From Variovorax sp. PMC12 (lineage in GTDB: Bacteria > Pseudomonadota > Gammaproteobacteria > Burkholderiales > Burkholderiaceae_C), in the NCBI RefSeq assembly GCF_003019815.1, contig NZ_CP027773.1:4829501-4893500 (forward strand): 64,000 nucleotides of DNA. The letters are read 5' to 3'. Below, piece by piece: positions 1 to 7,835 of this stretch. The translations under genes and the position numbers were made by a program. The notes beneath the pieces were generated by a model. That model worked only from the letters and a program-made list of their open reading frames with translations. It searched no databases and was not told the origin of the DNA. Each line of letters starts with the position of its first letter. Within the stretch, counting starts at the first letter, position 1.

Positions 1-2
1 AG

Positions 3-1586
3 GCCGACCGCATCGGCTACCCGGTGCTCATCAAGGCGAGCGCGGGCGGCGGCGGCAAGGGCATGCGCGCGGTCGACAAGGCGGAGGACTTCGCTGCCGC
101 GCTCGCATCGTGCCAGCGCGAAGCCATCAACAGCTTCGGCGACGACGCGGTGCTGATCGAGAAATACGTGCAGCGCCCGCGCCACATCGAGATCCAGGTG
201 TTCGGCGACACGCACGGCAACTACGTCTACCTGTTCGAGCGCGACTGCTCGGTGCAGCGCCGCCATCAGAAGGTGCTGGAAGAAGCTCCCGCGCCTGGCA
301 TGACCGAGGCCATGCGCAAGCAGATGGGCGATGCCGCTGTGGCGGCCGCGCGCGCCGTGAACTACGTGGGCGCGGGCACGGTGGAGTTCATCGTCGAGCA
401 GCGTGAAGGCGGGGAGATGAACTTCTTCTTCATGGAGATGAACACGCGTCTTCAAGTCGAGCACCCGGTGACCGAAGCCATCACAGGCCTCGACCTCGTC
501 GAATGGCAACTGCGCGTGGCCTCGGGCGAGGCATTGCCCGCGAAGCAGGCCGACCTGAAGATCCACGGCCACGCCATCGAGGCGCGCATCTGCGCCGAGA
601 ACCCCGACAACAACTTCCTGCCCGCCACCGGCACCCTGCGCGTGTACCGCAAGCCTCAGGCGACGGCCTTCCAACGCATGGCCCTGACCGGCGCGAGCGC
701 CGGGGTGCGCATCGACGACGGCGTGCGCGAGGGCGGCGAGATCTCGCCGTTCTACGACTCGATGATCGCCAAGCTCATCGTGCACGGCGCCACGCGCGAC
801 GAAGCACTGGCGCGGCTCGACGCCGCGCTGGCGCAGGTGCAGATCGTGGGCGTGCAGACCAACGTGCAGTTCCTGCGCGGCATCCTGGCGACCGAATCGT
901 TCTCCAGGGCCAACCTCGACACCGCGCTGATCGAACGCGAGCGCGCGGTGCTGTTCGACCGCGAGACGCTGGGCCTGCCGCTGGCCGCCGCCGCCGCCAT
1001 CACGCGCACGCTGGTCACCGAATGGCCTGGCAAGATGCCCGACCCCTTTGCCCGCCGCGACGGCTGGCGCTCGCTGGGCGAGTACCGGCGTCATTTCGAC
1101 TTCGAGTTCCGCGGTGCGGCGCAGGCCGCCGTGCTCACCTACAAGCGCGACGGCGGCCTGTGGCTGGAAGCCGGCGGCACCGAGGGTCCGCTGGTGATCG
1201 GCCAGTTCCCGTCGGGCGAATTCGAGGTCGAGTTCGCCGGCATGCGCCAGACGCTCGACGTGCACCTCGACGGCGCCACCGCCCACGTCTTCGCATCGAA
1301 GGGCGCGACGAAGATCACCACCATCGACCGCCTCGCCCACGCTGGCGACGCCCAGGCCGAAGGCGGCCGGCTCACCGCGCCCATGCCGGGCAAGGTGGTG
1401 TCGTTCGCCGTCAAGGCCGGCGACAAGGTCAGCCGCGGCCAGCCGCTCGCGGTGATGGAAGCCATGAAAATGGAGCACACCATCGCGGCACCGGCCGACG
1501 GCACCGTGGAGGAACTGATGTTCGCCCCCGGCGAGCAGGTGGCCGAAGGCGACGAATTGTTGCGAATGGCCGCCGCAACGGTTTAA
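3..1586 (+). CDS. mccA: Biotin-dependent acyl-CoA carboxylase alpha subunit (probable 3-methylcrotonyl-CoA carboxylase), 5'-truncated by window edge
   Basis: The reading frame is open from base 3, so the gene starts left of the window; about 527 residues are visible. The first visible residues carry the glycine-rich ATP-grasp loop (KASAGGGGKGMR). The biotin-carboxylase signature EMNTRLQVEHPVTE follows at about residues 147-160. The C-terminal biotinyl domain carries EAMKMEH, with the biotinylated lysine near visible residue 489. A carboxylase domain followed by a linker and a biotinyl domain in one chain is the acetyl/propionyl/methylcrotonyl alpha-subunit plan. Adding the roughly 150 missing N-terminal residues gives the usual ~670. 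Methylcrotonyl specificity is inferred from length and the HMG-CoA lyase gene 7.5 kb downstream; propionyl- or geranyl-CoA carboxylase is possible. Confidence 0.85.
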   Translation, partial: ADRIGYPVLIKASAGGGGKGMRAVDKAEDFAAALASCQREAINSFGDDAVLIEKYVQRPRHIEIQVFGDTHGNYVYLFERDCSVQRRHQKVLEEAPAPGMTEAMRKQMGDAAVAAARAVNYVGAGTVEFIVEQREGGEMNFFFMEMNTRLQVEHPVTEAITGLDLVEWQLRVASGEALPAKQADLKIHGHAIEARICAENPDNNFLPATGTLRVYRKPQATAFQRMALTGASAGVRIDDGVREGGEISPFYDSMIAKLIVHGATRDEALARLDAALAQVQIVGVQTNVQFLRGILATESFSRANLDTALIERERAVLFDRETLGLPLAAAAAITRTLVTEWPGKMPDPFARRDGWRSLGEYRRHFDFEFRGAAQAAVLTYKRDGGLWLEAGGTEGPLVIGQFPSGEFEVEFAGMRQTLDVHLDGATAHVFASKGATKITTIDRLAHAGDAQAEGGRLTAPMPGKVVSFAVKAGDKVSRGQPLAVMEAMKMEHTIAAPADGTVEELMFAPGEQVAEGDELLRMAAATV

Positions 1587-1645
1587 CCCCGTTCCGGGCG
1601 CTGGCCCGTATCAGCTGCGGTAGTCATTCTTTCAAAGGGATTTTC

Positions 1646-2611
1646 ATGACCGCTCGCAGGCCCTTCGCTTCTTTCTTCCTCGCCCGCCATCGCTCAGGGC
1701 TCGCCCTGCTGGCCCTGGCCGCCGCCCTGTCGCTGGCCGGCTGCGGCCGCAACAACGGGCATGACGAATCGCTCGCCCGGCCGGCACCTCCGCCCGCACC
1801 CATGCAGGCCGCCGCCGGCTACGGCGGTGGCGTCGCGATGAAGGAGTCGCGCTCGCGAATGGCCGACACGGCCGCGGAGCCGTCGGCGGCCGAGGCGTCG
1901 TCGGCGCAGGACTCGCCGCTGCAGCGCTTCCTCGCCGTGCGGCAGGACTTGAACGTCGAAGTGCCGGCGGAGCAACTGGCCGACGCATGGGGCAAGGTGC
2001 GCGACCTGTGCGGCACGCTCAAGTGCGAGCTGCTGTCGTCCTCGTTGCTGCGCGAGACGCCGCAGCAGCCCGGCAACGCCATGCTCGAGATGCGCGTGGA
2101 GCCCGCCGATGTCGAGAAGCTGCTCGGCGGCCTGGCCGGCGTGGCGAACGTGGTTTCGCACACCACCACCAGCGAGGACAAGACCGCCGAAGTGATCGAC
2201 GTCGAGGCCCGCATCAAGAACCGCACCGAGTTCCGCGACAGCCTGCGCGTCATGCTGCGCGATACCGTCACCAAGCGCACCATGGCCGACCTGCTGGCGA
2301 TCCAGCGCACGCTGTCGGACACGCAGGCCGAGCTCGACGCCATCGCCACGCAGCGCAAGGTGCTGGCGCAGGAAACCAGCAAGCAGCACATCCAGATCCA
2401 GTTCACGCCCAAGCGCGCGCTGGTGAGCAACGGCGACGGCTACAGCCCGATGCGGCAGGCGCTGCGCAACGCGGGCTCGGTGCTGGCGGAGAGCGTGGGC
2501 GCGCTCATCACCTTCGTCGCGGCGGTGCTGCCGTGGCTGGTGCTGGTGGTGCTGCCGCTGGGGTGGCTGGTGCGGGTGCTGTGGCGCCGTCGGCGGATCA
2601 AGGTGGCGTGA
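1646..2611 (+). CDS. DUF4349 family lipoprotein
   Basis: This 321-residue protein starts with a lipoprotein signal whose lipobox LAGC puts the acylated cysteine at about residue 33. A low-complexity Pro/Ala linker follows. The central region, about residues 90-270, matches the DUF4349 pattern: a ferredoxin-like segment and a helical stretch around VEARIKNRTEFRDSL. A transmembrane helix near residues 280-308 ends in an Arg-rich tail (WRRRRIKVA). It would therefore be anchored at both ends, by lipid and by a C-terminal helix. No enzymatic function is known for the family. It lies 59 bp after the carboxylase gene and may be co-transcribed, though the roles look unrelated. The ATG lies after a purine stretch (AAAGGGA). 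Confidence 0.8.
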   Translation: MTARRPFASFFLARHRSGLALLALAAALSLAGCGRNNGHDESLARPAPPPAPMQAAAGYGGGVAMKESRSRMADTAAEPSAAEASSAQDSPLQRFLAVRQDLNVEVPAEQLADAWGKVRDLCGTLKCELLSSSLLRETPQQPGNAMLEMRVEPADVEKLLGGLAGVANVVSHTTTSEDKTAEVIDVEARIKNRTEFRDSLRVMLRDTVTKRTMADLLAIQRTLSDTQAELDAIATQRKVLAQETSKQHIQIQFTPKRALVSNGDGYSPMRQALRNAGSVLAESVGALITFVAAVLPWLVLVVLPLGWLVRVLWRRRRIKVA

Positions 2612-2665
2612 GGCCCGCGGTCGGGCCTGCCGTCAAACCCCAGGAGCCATTCCCGATGCAGCACC

Positions 2666-2956
2666 CCGATCCGGCAGGAGCGTTCGGCGGAGGTCGTGTT
2701 CTTCAGGCCGTCGAGCGCGCCGCTGTCCGCAGCGGCGCAGGCCTGCGCGAAGTCGCTGTTCGACGCGGTGGAGGCGCCGCTGCCCGCCGATGCGCAGAAC
2801 CTGTTCGGGCAATGGTCGATCGCCGATGTGGACCTGGCGCTGATGCTGAACCGGCTGATGATGAACGGGGACGAAGTGCCGCAGCGGTTGGCCGCGTATG
2901 CGGCGCGGCAGTGGCAGCGGCCTTCGGTCCAGCGGTGGGTGAATCTGGCGCGCTGA
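2666..2956 (+). pseudogene. Truncated YfcF-like glutathione transferase remnant
   Basis: The frame ending at 2956 reads as the C-terminal domain of a YfcF-type glutathione S-transferase: PIRQERSAEVVFF, then FGQWSIADVDLALMLNRL, then DEVPQRLAAYAARQWQRPSV. Recognisable similarity begins at about 2666. The N-terminal thioredoxin domain and half the helical domain are absent, and the upstream DNA in this frame is not GST-like. The first possible in-frame start is GTG at 2696, giving 86 residues without a glutathione-binding domain. I read it as a decayed gene left by a deletion, although translation of the fragment cannot be excluded. The start given is the approximate edge of homology. Confidence 0.7.
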
Positions 2957-2962
2957 CCCGCG

Positions 2963-3277
2963 TCAGCCCACCACCACTTCGCTGATCTGCATCACCGGCG
3001 CGATGTCGGTGTAGTTCTTCACGTCGCCCATGATCTCCTTCATGTGCGGGCCGAAGGCCTTCTGGAAGGCTTCGACGGATTCGCTGAACACGTGGCACAT
3101 GCCGACGTAGGTGGGCGGGGAGCCAGGCGCGCCGCCGGCCAGGCCCTTGTCGATGGTGTACGAGAGGCAGGCGTCGCCCATGCGGGCCTTGAGCATCGGC
3201 ATGTGCTTGTCGCGGTAGTAGTCGTGGTCGAACCGCGCGCCGGGGGTGTGGGGGTACATCACGCTGACTTTGATCAT
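2963..3277 (-). CDS. EthD family protein
   Basis: A 104-residue protein of the EthD dimeric alpha/beta-barrel family. The N-terminus MIKVSVMYPHTPGARFDHDYY plus DKHMPMLK is the typical YPxxxxxxFDxxYYxxxHxP pattern. The family's founding member supports ethyl tert-butyl ether degradation, but most relatives are uncharacterised small monooxygenase-like or binding proteins. ATG 3277 is chosen because it opens the conserved strand; more upstream ATGs in the same frame would add a basic tail unlike the family. It converges on the GST remnant and is divergently oriented to the dehydrogenase gene 86 bp away. Confidence 0.8.
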   Translation of the reverse strand: MIKVSVMYPHTPGARFDHDYYRDKHMPMLKARMGDACLSYTIDKGLAGGAPGSPPTYVGMCHVFSESVEAFQKAFGPHMKEIMGDVKNYTDIAPVMQISEVVVG

Positions 3278-3363
3278 GGGTGTCTGTCTCCTGATTGAAG
3301 CAAGGCGTTCGAGCATAGCCATCCGTGCGCGCCGCGTCAGCGGCTTCACTAAGATTCGGCCCC

Positions 3364-4284
3364 ATGCGAATCACCGTCTACCTCACCGACAACCGCCCAG
3401 AACCCTGGATCGAAGGCCTCAAGGCCGAACTCCCCGATGCCGTCATCGAGCCCTGGAAGCCCGGCGCGCCGCAGGCCGACCATGCCGTGGTGTGGGCGCC
3501 GCCGCAGGAGCTCATCGACGAGCAGCCGCAGCTGCGCGGCATCTTCAACATCGGCGCGGGCGTCGATGCGCTGCTCAAGCTCAGGGTGCCGGCGCACACG
3601 CGCATCGTGCGGCTCGACGACGCGGGCATGTCGGTGCAGATGGCCGAGTACGTGTGCCACACGCTCATTCGCCACTTCCGCGAGTTCGACGCCTATGAGG
3701 CCGATGCGCGCGAAGGCAAGTGGAGCTATCGCAAGCCGAAGCTGCGGCGCGACTTCCCGGTCGGCATCATGGGCCTGGGCGTGCTCGGCGAGCGCGTGGC
3801 CAGGGCCGTGGCGCAGTTCGAATTCCCGGTGCTCGGCTGGAGCCGCTCGCCGAAGGACATCGACGGCGTGCAGGTGTTCAGCGGCGAAGCGCAGTTCGAC
3901 GAGTTCCTGTCGTCCACGCGCGTGCTGGTCAACCTGCTGCCGCTGACCGAGGCCACGCGCGGCATCCTGAACCGCAAGACGCTCGGCAGGCTCAAGCCCG
4001 GGGGCTACCTGATCAGCATCGCGCGCGGCGGCCACCTGGTGGAAGACGACCTGATCCCGATGCTCGATGCAGGCGAGCTCGCGGGCGCCACACTCGACGT
4101 GTTCCAGGTCGAGCCGCTGCCCTCGGACCATGCCTTCTGGCGCCATCCGAAGATCACCGTGACGCCGCACGGCTCGGCGCGCACGCTGCGCGAGGAGTCC
4201 ATTGCCCAGATCGCCGGGAAGATCCGCGCGATGGAGCAGGGCCTGCCGATCGCCGGCGTGGTCGATCCGGCGCGCGGCTACTGA
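3364..4284 (+). CDS. ghrA: Glyoxylate/hydroxypyruvate reductase A-like D-2-hydroxyacid dehydrogenase
   Basis: This 306-residue NAD(P)-dependent dehydrogenase should reduce glyoxylate or hydroxypyruvate, or oxidise related D-2-hydroxyacids, in the cytosol. The Rossmann motif GLGVLG occurs near residues 137-142. The catalytic Arg is in SIARGGHL near residue 220, the Glu in DVFQVEPLP and the His in VTPHGSA near residue 269. Length and the N-terminus (MRITVYLTDNRPEPW) match the GhrA subgroup. The start is ATG 3364, in-frame upstream codons being non-conserved. No partner gene is adjacent; it is followed by 93 bp and the iclR gene. Substrate specificity is inferred from family resemblance only. 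Confidence 0.85.
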   Translation: MRITVYLTDNRPEPWIEGLKAELPDAVIEPWKPGAPQADHAVVWAPPQELIDEQPQLRGIFNIGAGVDALLKLRVPAHTRIVRLDDAGMSVQMAEYVCHTLIRHFREFDAYEADAREGKWSYRKPKLRRDFPVGIMGLGVLGERVARAVAQFEFPVLGWSRSPKDIDGVQVFSGEAQFDEFLSSTRVLVNLLPLTEATRGILNRKTLGRLKPGGYLISIARGGHLVEDDLIPMLDAGELAGATLDVFQVEPLPSDHAFWRHPKITVTPHGSARTLREESIAQIAGKIRAMEQGLPIAGVVDPARGY

Positions 4285-4350
4285 AGGCGGTCGCCACCGC
4301 TTCCGGCGCTGGCGTGATTCGGCGCGGGCAGGGGAAACCCTGAAGCGCGA

Positions 4351-4391
4351 GTTTTTCACAAGCATGAAAATCTTTTCATGACTGTGAAAAC
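4351..4391. promoter_or_regulatory. Extended palindrome over the iclR start codon
   Basis: CATGAAAATCTTTTCATG at 4363-4380 is a perfect 18-bp palindrome (8-bp arms, TC centre). It continues outward, after a 2-bp mismatch on each side, into matching GTTTTTCACA / TGTGAAAAC arms. The iclR ATG (4378) lies inside it and no Shine-Dalgarno sequence is evident. A dimeric regulator binding here would block the iclR start, so an autoregulatory operator is the natural reading; binding by the adjacent IclR protein is inference. Confidence 0.6.
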
Positions 4392-5127
4392 TGCGTTTCG
4401 GGTGATCGAGATCGTCGAGCTATTCGCCCGGGAGAAGCAGCCGCTGGCGCTTTCGGAAATGGCGCGGCTGCTCGACATGCCGGTGTCCAGCTGCCTGGGG
4501 CTGATCCGTACCCTCGAAGAGCAGGGCTACATGTATGAAACCGGCCGTCGCCAGGGCTACTACCCGACCGGCCGGCTGCTGGCGATGGCGCAGGTCATCG
4601 CCGCCCACGACCCGGTGCTCGACCGGGTGAAGGCCACGCTGGAAGAACTGCGCGACGCGGCGCGCGAGACGGTGGTCTTCGGCAAATTCCGCGACGCGGG
4701 CCAGGTGGTGTACCTGGAGGTGCTGAGCGCACCGCAAGCCATCCGCTATTCCGCCGAGTCGGGCGAAACGCGCCCGGCCTATGCCAACTCGCTGGGCCGC
4801 GCGCTGCTGTCCACGCTCGAACCCGAGGCGCGCCGCAAGCTGCTGGACGGCATGGCGCTCGCGCCGCTGACCGAAGCCACGCTCACCACCGCCGAAGCCA
4901 TCGAAGCCGAGCTGCAGCGCGGCGCCGCGCGCGGCTGGTACGGCAACCTCGGCGAAAGCATTCCGGACCTGATCGGCCTGGCCTGGCCGCTGCGCATCGG
5001 CGGCGAGGCCTACGCCATCTCGGTCGCGGGCCCGCGCTACCGCATGGAGCCGCGCATCGAAGACATCGCCGCGATGCTGCGCTCCGCCTGCCTCGCCATC
5101 GAACCCAAGACCGAGAACCCCCGATGA
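4378..5127 (+). CDS. IclR family transcriptional regulator
   Basis: A 249-residue regulator with an N-terminal winged helix-turn-helix (about residues 5-65, including LALSEMARLLDMPVSSCLGL) and a C-terminal IclR effector-binding domain. IclR proteins usually bind small organic acids or aromatics and control adjacent catabolic genes. The gene overlaps the next by ATGA and heads a cupin / Bug / CoA-transferase / acyl-CoA-dehydrogenase cluster, which it probably controls. A near-perfect palindrome covers its start codon, suggesting autoregulation. The ATG is fixed by the conserved helix beginning 5 residues later (AFRVIEIVELFA). The effector is unknown. Confidence 0.9.
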   Translation: MTVKTAFRVIEIVELFAREKQPLALSEMARLLDMPVSSCLGLIRTLEEQGYMYETGRRQGYYPTGRLLAMAQVIAAHDPVLDRVKATLEELRDAARETVVFGKFRDAGQVVYLEVLSAPQAIRYSAESGETRPAYANSLGRALLSTLEPEARRKLLDGMALAPLTEATLTTAEAIEAELQRGAARGWYGNLGESIPDLIGLAWPLRIGGEAYAISVAGPRYRMEPRIEDIAAMLRSACLAIEPKTENPR

Positions 5128-5513
5128 CCACCTCCACCGCCCGCTACTTCGTCCGGGAAGCCGACATCGCCGGCTACCACCCCGCCAACCACACCGGCAC
5201 GCTGAACAAGCGGCTGATCGGCCCCGAGACGGTGGGCGCGAGGCAGCTCGAGGTGCTGGTCGGCCACATCCAGAAGGGCAAGGGCGCGCTGCCGCATGCG
5301 CACCCTGGCATCGAACAGGTCTGCTACATGCTCGAAGGCCGCGCGGTCGCCGAGGTGGGCGGACAGCGGCAGGAGCTGCACCCTGGAGACAGCTGCTTTT
5401 TCCCGGCCGACGCGATGCACACCTTCACGGTGGTGAGCGACGAGCCGGTGCGCGTGCTGGTGATCTACAGCCCGCCGTACGAGGAATCGCCGGAGCGCGT
5501 GATCCGGCCCTGA
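5124..5513 (+). CDS. Cupin domain protein
   Basis: A 129-residue single-cupin protein. The metal-site-like segments are HAHPGIEQVCYMLEGRA (cupin motif 1, with two histidines and a Glu) and HPGDSCFFPADAMHTF (motif 2, with a conserved His). The fold and length suit a small dioxygenase, isomerase or sensor of a carboxylated substrate. Its ATG overlaps the iclR stop (ATGA), so the two are translationally coupled, and the Bug gene follows after 26 bp. The exact reaction cannot be assigned. Confidence 0.8.
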   Translation: MTTSTARYFVREADIAGYHPANHTGTLNKRLIGPETVGARQLEVLVGHIQKGKGALPHAHPGIEQVCYMLEGRAVAEVGGQRQELHPGDSCFFPADAMHTFTVVSDEPVRVLVIYSPPYEESPERVIRP

Positions 5514-5539
5514 AGCGACAACAACCCGGAGACAAGCAA

Positions 5540-6559
5540 ATGCAGACAACGAAGAACGCGACCGAGAAATCGGTCGTGGTGGCAAGCCGCCGCCGTTTCA
5601 TTTCCATCGGTGCCGCCACGGGCCTGGCCAGTGCGGCGCCCTGGGCCTTCGCGCAGGACGGCGGCTACCCGAAGCAGCCGATACGCATCGTCGTGCCCTT
5701 CGCGGCCGGCAGCGGCACCGACGCGGTGGCCCGCATCGCCGGGCAGATGCTCGGCGATGCGCTCAAGGGCTCGGTCATCGTCGACAACAGGGCGGGCGCA
5801 AACGGCGTCATCGCGGCCGAGTACGTCGCCAAGGCGGCGCCCGATGGCTACACGCTGTTCATGACCACCAACACCACGCACTCGGCCAACCCGAGCCTGA
5901 TGAAGTCGCTGCCCTACGACCCGGTGAAAGACTTCGCGCCCGTCAGCCGCATGGGCAACCTGCCGTTCATGCTGGTGGTGAACAACGACCTGCCGGTGAA
6001 GAGCGTGGCCGAGCTGCTGGCCTGGGGCCGCGCGCATCCCGGCAAGCTGACTTACGCGAGCGGCAACAGCACCGGCATCGTCAGCGGCGCCACGCTGTCG
6101 CGCATGAGCGGCGTGCCGATGCTGCACGTGCCCTACAAGAGCACGCCGCCCGCGATTGCCGACCTGATCGGCGGGCAGGTGTCGATGATGGTGGTCGACC
6201 TCGCCGCGGGGCTGGCAACGGTGAAGGCCGGCAAGATGCGCGCGATTGCCGTCACCACGCAGGAGCGCACCAAGCTCTTTCCCGAGCTGCCGCCGCTGGC
6301 CGACACGCCGGAGCTGAAAGGCTTCGACATCACCTCGTGGAACGGCGTGTTCGCACCGGCCGGCACGCCGCGCGACATCGTGCTGAAGCTCAACAAGGTG
6401 CTGTCGGACATGGCGAACGGAGCGGTCTTCCGCGAGCGCGTGGCGAAGCTGGGCTTCGATGCCTTCGGCAGCACGCCGGAGGAGCTGGGGGCGTTCACGG
6501 TATCTGAATTGGCGAAGTGGAAGAAGCTGATCCAGGCCGCCGGCATTCAACCCGAATGA
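5540..6559 (+). CDS. Bug-family tripartite tricarboxylate transporter substrate-binding protein
   Basis: A 339-residue periplasmic binding protein of the Bug/TctC family. The N-terminus has a twin-arginine motif (SRRRFISIG) and a hydrophobic stretch ending in AFAQD, so Tat export is plausible. The mature start YPKQPIRIVVPFAAGSGTD is the family's first ligand loop, and PDGYTLFMT and VPYKSTPPA are also typical. Such proteins bind carboxylates for TctAB permeases, but no tctA or tctB gene is nearby, as is common in Burkholderiales. Position between the cupin and CoA-transferase genes suggests that its ligand feeds this pathway. Confidence 0.9.
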   Translation: MQTTKNATEKSVVVASRRRFISIGAATGLASAAPWAFAQDGGYPKQPIRIVVPFAAGSGTDAVARIAGQMLGDALKGSVIVDNRAGANGVIAAEYVAKAAPDGYTLFMTTNTTHSANPSLMKSLPYDPVKDFAPVSRMGNLPFMLVVNNDLPVKSVAELLAWGRAHPGKLTYASGNSTGIVSGATLSRMSGVPMLHVPYKSTPPAIADLIGGQVSMMVVDLAAGLATVKAGKMRAIAVTTQERTKLFPELPPLADTPELKGFDITSWNGVFAPAGTPRDIVLKLNKVLSDMANGAVFRERVAKLGFDAFGSTPEELGAFTVSELAKWKKLIQAAGIQPE

Positions 6560-6572
6560 GCGAACTGAATTT

Positions 6573-6598
6573 CTCCCTCGCCCCAGAGGGGGAAGGAG
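6573..6598. repeat. REP-like hairpin before the CoA-transferase gene
   Basis: CTCC at 6573-6576 pairs with GGAG at 6595-6598, and CCCC at 6581-6584 with GGGG at 6588-6591, leaving an AGA loop and a small internal loop. The sequence resembles one half of the inverted pair inside uvrA (16991-17106). Its right arm also supplies the GGAAGGAG purine stretch upstream of the ATG at 6612. Confidence 0.5.
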
Positions 6599-6611
6599 CC
6601 AACGCAAAGAC

Positions 6612-7835
6612 ATGAGTACATCCGGACCTCTCCAAGGCATCCGCATCCTCGACCTCACGGCCGTGGTGATGGGCCCTTACGCCACCCAGACGCTCGGCGA
6701 CCTCGGCGCCGACATCGTCAAGGTCGAGCCGCCCGGCGGCGACAACCTGCGCGCCGTGGGTCCGATGCGCCATGCGGGCATGGGCGCGATGGCGATGCAC
6801 CTCAACCGCAACAAGCGCTCCATCGTGCTCGACCTCAAGCAGCCCGAGGGCCGCGAGGCCTGCTTGAAGCTGGCGGCGGGCTGCGATGCGCTGATCTACA
6901 ACACGCGACCGCAGGCGATGGCGCGACTGGGGCTCGGCTACGAAGCCGTGGCGGCGGCCAACCCCAAGATCGTCTACCTCGGCGCCTTCGGCTACGGCGA
7001 GCAGGGCCCCTACGCGGGCAAGCCCGCGTACGACGACCTGATTCAAGGCGCGGCCGGCATCGCCTCGCTGTTCGCGCAGCAAAGCGGCGGCGAGCCGCGC
7101 TACGCGCCCGTCACGCTGGCCGACCGCGCCGTGGGTCTGCAGGCGGCCATCGCATTGCTGGCCGCCGTGCTGCATGCGCAGCGCACCGGCAAGGGCCAGG
7201 CGGTGGAGGTGCCGATGTTCGAGGCGCTCTCGCAGTTCGTCATGGGTGATCACCTCGGCGGCCGCAGCTTCGAGCCGCCGCTCGGCCCCACCGGCTACGC
7301 GCGCCTGCTCGCGCCGCACCGCAAGCCCTATGCGACCTCGGACGGGCACCTCAGCGTGCTGATCTACAACGACAAGCACTGGCAGGCCTTCTTCGACGTG
7401 ATCGGCCGGCCCGAGCTGCGCGACTCGCCCATGTTCGGCACGCACACCGCGCGCGCCGCGAACATCGGCGCCGTGTACGCCTTCGTTGCCGAAGTGATGG
7501 CCACGCGCACCAGCGACGAATGGTTCGCCGCGCTGGCGGCGGCCGACATTCCGGTCGCGCGCCTGCACAGCACCGACAGCCTGCTCGACGACCCGCACCT
7601 GCGTGCCGTGGGCTTCTATCCCGAGTTCGACCATCCGAGCGAAGGGCGCATCCGCACCCTTGCGCCGGTCGGCCGCTACAGCGCCACGCCCACCGCCATA
7701 CGCCGCCTTGCGCCGCGCATCGGCGAGCAGAGCGTGGAGCTGCTGCGCGAGGCGGGCTACGACGACGAGAGCATCGAAGCCATGCTGGCGCGCGGCGTCA
7801 CGCTGCAACCGGAACCAACGAAAGACAGCGAATGA
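6612..7835 (+). CDS. Family III CoA-transferase (CaiB/BaiF)
   Basis: A 407-residue CaiB/BaiF CoA-transferase that moves CoA from an acyl-CoA donor to a free carboxylic acid, activating it for beta-oxidation-like breakdown. The N-terminus LQGIRILDLTAVVMGPYATQ is characteristic. GADIVKVEPPGGDNLR forms the CoA-binding region. PAYDDLIQGAAG, near residue 141, contains the aspartate that forms the covalent aspartyl-CoA anhydride. Its stop overlaps the dehydrogenase ATG (ATGA), which implies that the activated acid is the dehydrogenase substrate. The acid itself is unknown. Confidence 0.9.
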   Translation: MSTSGPLQGIRILDLTAVVMGPYATQTLGDLGADIVKVEPPGGDNLRAVGPMRHAGMGAMAMHLNRNKRSIVLDLKQPEGREACLKLAAGCDALIYNTRPQAMARLGLGYEAVAAANPKIVYLGAFGYGEQGPYAGKPAYDDLIQGAAGIASLFAQQSGGEPRYAPVTLADRAVGLQAAIALLAAVLHAQRTGKGQAVEVPMFEALSQFVMGDHLGGRSFEPPLGPTGYARLLAPHRKPYATSDGHLSVLIYNDKHWQAFFDVIGRPELRDSPMFGTHTARAANIGAVYAFVAEVMATRTSDEWFAALAAADIPVARLHSTDSLLDDPHLRAVGFYPEFDHPSEGRIRTLAPVGRYSATPTAIRRLAPRIGEQSVELLREAGYDDESIEAMLARGVTLQPEPTKDSE

